From NCBI GenBank assembly GCA_947579605.1, contig OX388317.1, positions 18,433,384-18,497,383 of the forward strand: 64,000 bases of DNA, in the 5' to 3' direction. The notes under the pieces were generated by a model. The model worked only from the letters and a program-made list of their open reading frames with translations. It had not been told where the DNA came from and ran no database searches. The translations under genes were made by a program, and so were the position numbers. Shown here one piece after another: positions 57,438-64,000 of the stretch. Each line of letters begins with the position of its first letter. Position 1 is the stretch's first letter. The stretch is from Athripsodes cinereus (Eukaryota > Arthropoda > Insecta > Trichoptera > Leptoceridae).

Positions 57438-60060
57438 ACTGGTGATTTTGACTGGTGAGCCGACTTGCGAAAGTTTTCGTTCTCATCGTCAGGCAAATGT
57501 GACGTGAAACATTATTATAAAGGTAGGTATGTGACAAAAAGAAAAACATCAACTTGAGAGATAAGTTCTTATCAGATATATGGTTAACCATTTTAAAATA
57601 AATTTGTGAGCCGCTTACCATCATGCCTTACATCACGTTTTTGTTACTGGAATGATTCAAATAGATTATAAAATTCTTGGTTTGTACTATTTGTATCTAC
57701 CCTCAAAAGGATTATCGAATTTATTTGATCATATTTGGTTACGATACCGAAATAATATTATATGTAATTTAATATTTCGATATTATATAATATTATATGT
57801 AATATAAACATACCTAATGATATATCACATATTCCAAATGTTGATAATCTGCAAAATATAATTTACTCAATTCTCTTGAGAGGTTTACAACATGATAGAT
57901 ATTAAATAATTATTTAATATGTAAATAATACTCGTATATTCGAGTTGTATCTTGTTAATCTAATTATCTATTAATTTTACTGACTATCTAACTTTTTACT
58001 CAAAGTTTTTAAGTGACTTAAAATGATAAGAACCAACGTAGATAGGTACCTATATAGCTATCTTCTTATTATTATTTTTAAAACTCAATCACCTCTATAA
58101 AAAAGAGGTAGTTTGGCATTGAGAAGATTCGAATCCGAGATCTCTGAATTGAAAGTCCAACTCTATATTTTCAGGTTACCGACAAACATGGCAATCGCAA
58201 TAAATAATACACATTTCTCAATGCCAATCGAAATATGTGAACGAATATTATGTAGGGCGATAATATTAAAAAAGAGCAGACCGGCCCTTGAGATGGATGC
58301 TCCATTATACGGCGCTTAATAAATCATCAGACATATGTATATAGAATACCATGTTCAGAAAAGTCAAGAGCTTAAATCTTATAGTGGAAGATCGTAGACT
58401 GAAGAAGTTTCGATTGCCTATCAAGGTTTAATCATCTAGTTCGTACATAATATGTATTGAAAATTTATACAATGTATGTAATATATAGACACGTTAGGTA
58501 GAGCCTATGTAATATATATCTACTTATCCTAGGATTACGTGGTGAAATGTGATTCAGGATCAAATCTCAGCACTTAAAGGATTTCTCGGATTGCTCTTAA
58601 TGCGTTGATTCTCTCGATATTCAATACATACACATCATGCCTATGAAAAATATGAAACCTACGTTTATTGCAAACCAGTATTTATAAGATGACTCGTTCT
58701 ATTTTCACTTTAATATAAAAAATCGATTTACCTGTAAAATTACGTATTACTAGATGGATAATCTCATAACCGTAGTGTCTTGATTCGGGGGAGACAATTT
58801 ATTATGTGCATGACTGTGTTATATCTTGAAAATGTTTATATATTTTCTGAATCACAATTTTCCATCCTTTTTCACAATATGTTAATAGAGAACTTTCAGA
58901 AAAAAAAAATCAGTTAAAAAAAGTACAAAATATTTGACAAATCATGGTGCTTTTAATATTTATAAATGTGCATTTTAAGGCTTTTATCACCATTTGAAAA
59001 AGCGATTTTCACACTTCGCCGCAAAAATGTCCACCCATGGCGGAACAAGTGTGTGACGTTATCAGATGCTACAGACAGAACTACAAATCAAATGCGTGCC
59101 AATAGAACTTAATGTAATTCAATGACATGGCGTTTAAAATTTTGACAGAAAATATGGATTTTTAAGATGAAAATAATAATTGAAAAGTTTTTTTCTATCG
59201 TCCCTTGTTAGGGTATTCGTGTTAAACGTATATTTATTAATATAAATTGATAACATTGTTTCATATTCCTCACACATGCTTGTTTCCCTTGAAATATTAA
59301 GGAAACTAATGACTCAATAAACTCAAAATCGATACAAATTTTGAAGACTTGTTTTCACTCTGTGTTTCTGAACGGAATGTTAAAGAGGATGATATTGAAC
59401 AAATCAAATCTGTTTTAAAATCTTTTTATCCTTAAAAACATTGTTCATTTAAAATCTGCATATTATTGTTTTGATATTCGAAACTGTTATTGTACTTATG
59501 GAGTCATTATTGTGTGCAATGTTTATTTTTTCAAAATAACTACCTACCTAATATGTTTGTGCTGTTATGTTGAGGTACATAGACTCTGGTTGAAATAATA
59601 TCAATTGCATTTTAAATCCATTGGAGTAAATTCATAATAAAAATTAAGCGTTTTATGCATGATATTGTGGATACATTTTGAAACAAAAATAGAAGGAATT
59701 ACATTATTTTGTATAGGCTGTAGAAAATTCTGTATTTAAAAAAGTACCTATGTTCCTATTTGTGTCATCAACATTTGCTAATAATAAAAAACACAGAACC
59801 TTTTTATGTATTTGTTTGTTGACTGAGTAAAAATTCAAAAATTATCCATACCAGTGACATCAAACAAATAAATATGAGTTTTTATGATATAACACTATGG
59901 TTTACATCGCTGACAAGAGTATGTAGATCTGACGACAAAATTACGCGATTATCATGAAATTTAAAGCAACATAAAATTTACTAGACCAACAGATTGCAGA
60001 AAATTAAACGGGTTAGTTTTTGTATGATACTTATAAATGAATACATAAGATCTATATTAT
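57438..60060. other. non-coding shared sequence
   Basis: Counterpart of 26420-26829 and 32714-36820 without BEL, SINE and LINE insertions. Holds the tRNA-like relic near 58113-58165 and the hairpin relic near 58275-58325. The 68-codon frame at 58113-58319 crosses these relics and is not a gene. Confidence 0.5.
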
Positions 60061-60069
60061 AAATTAATT

Positions 60070-60316
60070 CTATCTATCTATCTATCTATTCCCTCACGCC
60101 GTATCCCAAGTGGGGTAGGCAGAGAGAACGGAACGCCAATTAGATATGTCCTTACACACATTCATTCACCTCCTCCACAGTCATACAATTTCTCATGTAC
60201 GCACGTCGATTTCTCTTTCTCAAAACACGGTCTTCCTTGAGAATTTGATCCACATGTTCAAGCCATGTAGTTCTAGACGCCCGCGCTTCATCACACCCCT
60301 CCTTTCAGCCGAGTAT
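60070..60316 (-). mobile_element. short 3' LINE fragment, counterpart of 36830-37077
   Basis: Same (TATC)n tail and flanking aaattaatt (60061-60069 and 60317-60325); it differs at a few bases and has a small deletion near 60270. Confidence 0.88.
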
Positions 60317-60503
60317 AAATTAATTAAGGAAAGCTGTATAACTTTTATTGATATGTTCGCGAACACACACTAATTGTTATTATTTTTTTTTGTATATTTA
60401 TCTAAGTACTAAGTGTACAAGGACATTTTGTATTCACATCTTACACTTTCAGTTTGTTGTTAGAGATTACCGTTATGCAATAAATCTATAATTTGCACCA
60501 TTA

Positions 60504-60806
60504 AAGGGACAAAAATACTGTTTTGTCTACCACGATGCCTATCTCAGATCTCCGTAAGAAGAAGCTTCTCTATGTGTGCAACGTTTTCTTTGATGTCAAC
60601 CAAAGTGGAACGCTCGAAAAGAAGGACTTCGAGTCGGCTGTTGAGAAAATCTACACTCTTCGTCATCCCAAGAACGTAGAGATGTACGACACCACGACCA
60701 AGATATGGGATGGCCTGAGGCAGAGAACTGATAGAGAGTCCTCTGCAGTGGCAGCAGCGTTACATGAACTTCATGTTTGACCTAGAAGATGCTTCCAACT
60801 TGACTA
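60504..60806 (+). pseudogene. calexcitin (sarcoplasmic calcium-binding protein) retrocopy
   Basis: ATG at 60535 opens an intronless frame: MPISDLRKKKLLYVCNVFF, then the EF-hand loop DVNQSGTLEKKD, EKIYTLRH and TTKIWDGLRQRTDRE. This is the N-terminal part of insect calexcitin, a cytoplasmic EF-hand calcium sensor of nerve and muscle. At about 60735-60745 the frame goes wrong: the next phase gives WQQRYMNFMFDLEDASN, a later part of the same protein, so a segment including most of the second EF hand is missing together with a frameshift. The frame ends at TGA 60778-60780. About 30 bp of apparent 5' UTR precedes the ATG. It is absent from copy A. The codon use is GC-richer than the surroundings. 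It is a dead retrocopy, fused directly to the tail at 60807-60887. Confidence 0.82.
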
Positions 60807-60887
60807 AAAAGCCACGGCGCTCTTGAGATGGTCACGGACCATGAAACAGCGCCAAATACAAATCATCTTTTTATTATTATTATTATT
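60807..60887 (+). repeat. hairpin plus (ATT)n tail joined to the calexcitin retrocopy
   Basis: cggcgctcttgagatgg and ccatgaaacagcgcc form an imperfect hairpin, followed by acaaatcatcttttta and (TTA)n. Related sequence is found at 25855-25924 and 33188-33240, apart from any calexcitin sequence. It looks like a LINE or SINE 3' end. Confidence 0.6.
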
Positions 60888-61885
60888 TTTATTTATTTAA
60901 TTATTCATTCTTTACTGTACAATGATTACAATGAATACATACAATTTTATAGAAAAATGCATTAAAATAATATATTATTTTGCATCATATTTTTTTAAAT
61001 CAAACTTGTTAAATCACTCGTGTTTTATTTCTGAATATCCCTTTTACTTGGTAATATTCTTGACATATACTAAACATTTCATTGACATTCTGTACTAACA
61101 CTCCAATATTTTTTGATTTGACTTAAATTATTATTGTTATGAATTAATGATTCCCCTTTGTGTTTTGTTAATTCTTGTTTTCCAACTGTGTTGTGAATGA
61201 GATATTTTATTTGTGTATTGTTTATTCTTGAACATGTAAAAGGCTCACGCCGTGGATTGTGAAATAAAAAAAATAAATATCAATTTGTAAGTATATTTTT
61301 AATGAATTAAATCAATAAATAGATACATAATATACCTATTTAAATCAAATCGGCAAACCTCGCGTATTAAAGTACAATTACAATCAAATTAAAGCAACGA
61401 TTCATATTTGATTAATATTTTCAATTTTAATAAAAATAACATATACTCATATCATTATTATTATTGTACAATAGGTACTACAAATTTCATTTTATTCCGT
61501 GATAATGTAATTTAAACAAATAACAATATTTTATTCCCGTATTATTATAAAAGTAGTTTATGATATTATTTTATAAATGATATAATATTAATAATATTAT
61601 GTAAATTGATGTGAAAAAACGATAGAATATGATTGAAATGCTCCTTTTTATTGACAATTATTTGCACATGAAAGCCTAGTAAATAATGTTTAAATAGGTA
61701 GAAATACGTTTATTTATTGTTTATTGCATACTTTAACATATAGTGATTACAGAATATATAATTTTACACAATTCTATGATAGCACTCATAAAATTCAGTA
61801 GGTATACAGAAGTCGCGTTTATCTAAAAAAAAATATGATGAACAATTTGAACATCCAGATACGTCAAGTCGAATTCTTAATTATT
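60888..61885. other. non-coding shared sequence
   Basis: Counterpart of about 37400-38360. The first 55 bp (with 'ctttactgtacaatgattac') are not in copy A and resemble the start of the insert at 25548. No gene. Confidence 0.5.
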
Positions 61886-61887
61886 AG

Positions 61888-62090
61888 AGGATGCCTACCC
61901 ATCCCGATGCGGCATTTCCAACAAGTTGGGTACCCTAAGAGAATGCCCATCCATCCCACATCCTCCCACAAGTGGGGTACCCAGCGAACTAACTGCTTGT
62001 AGTAAACATGCAAGTATAGTCCTCTCCTCGCCAATAAAAGTTAAGACATTCATGATGGGTTGCATAACTCATCGCTGAACTGAAAATTTT
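61888..62090 (-). mobile_element. old SINE, counterpart of 38362-38560
   Basis: Same doubled module and gacattcatgatgggttgc end. Confidence 0.6.
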
Positions 62091-62232
62091 ATTCTATACT
62101 ATACCCTCATGTCATAGGTATCTCAAGAGAGGTAGGTAGAGAGACAGTTTATTTTTAAGATATATCTTGGTTTTTGTTATAAACTCAAATATAAACTTAT
62201 ACACCTTTCATAGTGAGCTAAAAGCTTGTGTA

Positions 62233-62491
62233 CTCTGAGAAAAATACTCAAAACGAATCATTGGTACAGTACTATCAGATAAGGACCAGAGATCGTACAA
62301 ACGATTCATTGGTATAAATCTATAATATTAACTCTTCGCAAACAAATCATTGGTAAATTTACCAACAATTTGTTTGCGAAGAGTTAATATTATAGATTCG
62401 TACTAATGAATCGTTTGTACGATCTCTGGTCCTAATCTGATAGTACGTACCAATGATTCGTTGTGAAATTTCATTAGTATTTTTCTCAGTG
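62233..62491. mobile_element. fold-back MITE, copy-B specific, 259 bp
   Basis: Starts ctctgagaaaaatactc and ends gtatttttctcagtg, flanked by TA (62231-62232 and 62492-62493). Copy A is uninterrupted (cttgtgtcgtttgtc near 38702-38716), which confirms the ends and the 2 bp duplication. The arms are long and nearly perfect around ttggtaaatttaccaa. Confidence 0.88.
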
Positions 62492-62492
62492 T

Positions 62493-62580
62493 AGTTTGTC
62501 AGCACCTGGGATCGAACCGCGTACCTCTTTTGCATGAGGTCAAGACTGTACTGCCAGGCCACTCACGAACTATTACATCT
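62493..62580 (-). other. tRNA-Ala-like relic, counterpart of 38695-38790
   Basis: Same B box and anticodon-like stem; the MITE lies immediately to its left. Confidence 0.45.
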
Positions 62581-63338
62581 ATATAAGTAGAAATATTTCT
62601 GTTATTTGAGAATTTGATCCATGATGTCGGACATTCCCTCTTTCGAACACCCCTTTTGAGATAGTAACATCCTTTTCTTCATCTTTTCAACATCCTAACT
62701 TAAATACACGCATTCTACCCACAACACTCCTTATCTCACATCCGCTCATTCTCCATATATCCTCATTGGTCAATGAAGATTTTAAATACCCTAAAACGTG
62801 ATATTTTATGAATTAGAGAATATTATTATCCTTAATATTACGCCAAAGTGATTTTATATACCTGAAGGATTGTTACATAATATATACATAAATTTGATTC
62901 ATACATCCCTTAATAGATGATAGTCCTAATAGTGATGAGAATAATGATAATAGGACTGTAGGTATAAAATAGTAGATAATAATATATAGTACATTCCATT
63001 AGGTCCAAGTTTTAGTATATGGAAGTAACGCAATATGTTATAATAGTAGTAGCGACTAATATGATTAAATATACGAAATCTTCCATTCATTATTATAATT
63101 GTACCCTTTTATCACAGACCCTTAGGGAAAGCACGTTATTATTATTACATATTTAACAAATCTACCCATGAACAATTTACACACGACTGGTATTAAGTTA
63201 GATTTTCATGAAAAAGAGGAATATATTATGTGTGCATTTTCAGAATTACTTACATTGTTATACGCATCGTCTTTTTGTATGGTGTTTATGTAATAGGCAG
63301 ATGTTGGGAAAAATAAATACATTAATTTGGATCTACAA
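62581..63338. other. non-coding shared sequence
   Basis: Counterpart of 38791-39545. A faint LINE C-terminus relic (cattctacccacaacactc, ctcacatccgctcattctcc) near 62710-62755 is longer than in copy A. Confidence 0.45.
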
Positions 63339-63340
63339 TT

Positions 63341-63458
63341 CAGCGATGAGGTTTGACACCCATCCTGAATAAGTCATTCAGTTTTTTGTTGGTACAGAGA
63401 AGAAGGCATGCATGTTTATTACATGGGATATGCCGTGATGTCGTAGTAGTAGTAGTAT
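63341..63458 (+). mobile_element. old SINE, counterpart of 39548-39665
   Basis: Same modules ending in gggatatgccgtgatg and (GTA)n. Confidence 0.65.
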
Positions 63459-64000
63459 TTTGTAAAACTCCATAATCATGAATTAAAATATACCTAGTTA
63501 TTAAGTTTTGCGAGTACTTTATTAGAGTAACTGGAATATTATTAGACTAGTAAGTAAAACAAGTCAGATTTCTCAATATTGTAATAAACACCCCCTTGAG
63601 CATACTTGTCTGATATTTTTTATCACAATGTAGGTACGAAAAATACATAAAATTAATAAATTAACTTTGGTAATGAAAGAAACCAGGAAATTTAATATAA
63701 ACAAGATATTTGGAAGTTTAAACCATAAAGACGGCGTGATTGTTAGAAATAACACAAACAAAAAATATTAGTAAATATTCCAACTGTTTTGACAACTTTT
63801 TATAGATGAACTAAATCGAATCATATATTCTAACAATAGTATATAAGTATTATTATTTGGTATCGGAACCCAAGGATAATTCAGTAAGATTTACGAGCAA
63901 TTTACGAAGTCATAATCTTCAAATAAGTAGTTATAAAACTATGTGTACCCATATAGCTTTATCCAATTTCATCCAAAAGCGTTATGTGGGGCAATATGCA
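63459..64000. other. non-coding shared sequence to the window end
   Basis: Counterpart of 39666-40025 joined directly to 41905-42072. It shows the empty site for the composite insert of copy A (ttctaacaatagtatataag at about 63829-63848). Confidence 0.6.

Larger units (their letters stand above)
45306..64000 (+). repeat. Large direct repeat, copy B
   Basis: Colinear with copy A from agtacctacctatac to the window end (63989-64000 matches 42061-42072). It lacks the large copy-A insertions and carries its own at 47827-48003, 49231-49490, 56894-57437, 60504-60887 and 62233-62491. Confidence 0.95.

Noticed and set aside
1..64000. Prokaryotic features such as operons, ribosome binding sites, CRISPR, or attachment sites
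   Set aside because: Composition, introns, retrotransposons and SINEs show eukaryotic nuclear DNA; no such feature is supported.

Overview
The window is AT-rich eukaryotic DNA, most likely from an insect and tentatively a moth or butterfly. Reasons: no operons or dense genes, many non-LTR, LTR and DNA transposons, tRNA-derived SINEs, frequent short words such as 'actcgta' and 'taggtacctac', and one recognisable gene copy, an intronless relic of an insect calexcitin (sarcoplasmic calcium-binding protein). I found no intact host gene. Almost everything I can explain is transposable-element sequence in non-coding DNA.

The dominant structure is a large direct repeat. Copy A (6471 to 42072) and copy B (45306 to the window end) are colinear in the same orientation. 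They are separated by about 3.2 kb holding a damaged Jockey/CR1-group LINE and a 200-base run of N. Copy A is nearly twice as long because it carries extra insertions: a 6.8 kb RTE-like LINE, a solo LTR, a 5.9 kb BEL/Pao retrotransposon, a SINE, a 5'-truncated LINE and a nested composite near 40-42 kb. Copy B carries its own: a SINE, a (TTTA)n-tailed fragment, an extra hAT-like MITE, an extra fold-back MITE and the calexcitin retrocopy. Each copy supplies the empty site for most insertions in the other, so boundaries and target-site duplications can be read directly. The two copies may be a true tandem segmental duplication, or two diverged haplotypes placed in series by the assembler. The sequence alone does not decide.

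Layout: 1-430, LINE and SINE ends; 2137-3432, a DD41D mariner-type element with one nonsense codon; 3598-6437, a DNA transposon of a superfamily I cannot name, with one frameshift and one intron; 6471-42072, copy A; 42586-44575, Jockey/CR1-group LINE running into the gap; 44776-45261, two copies of a repeat; 45306-64000, copy B.

The most notable object is the LINE at 11960-18743. It has an intact 1014-residue endonuclease/reverse transcriptase frame, and its 5' end is a 12.7-unit array of 277 bp monomers. That layout recalls monomeric L1 promoters, but here it sits in an RTE-like element. A short SINE family in the window carries sequence from both ends of this LINE group. The BEL/Pao element has indistinguishable LTRs but an in-frame deletion of its RT core and RNase H, so it was probably mobilised in trans. 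The calexcitin retrocopy ends in a hairpin plus (ATT)n tail also seen at two unrelated loci, suggesting a chimeric retrotranscript.
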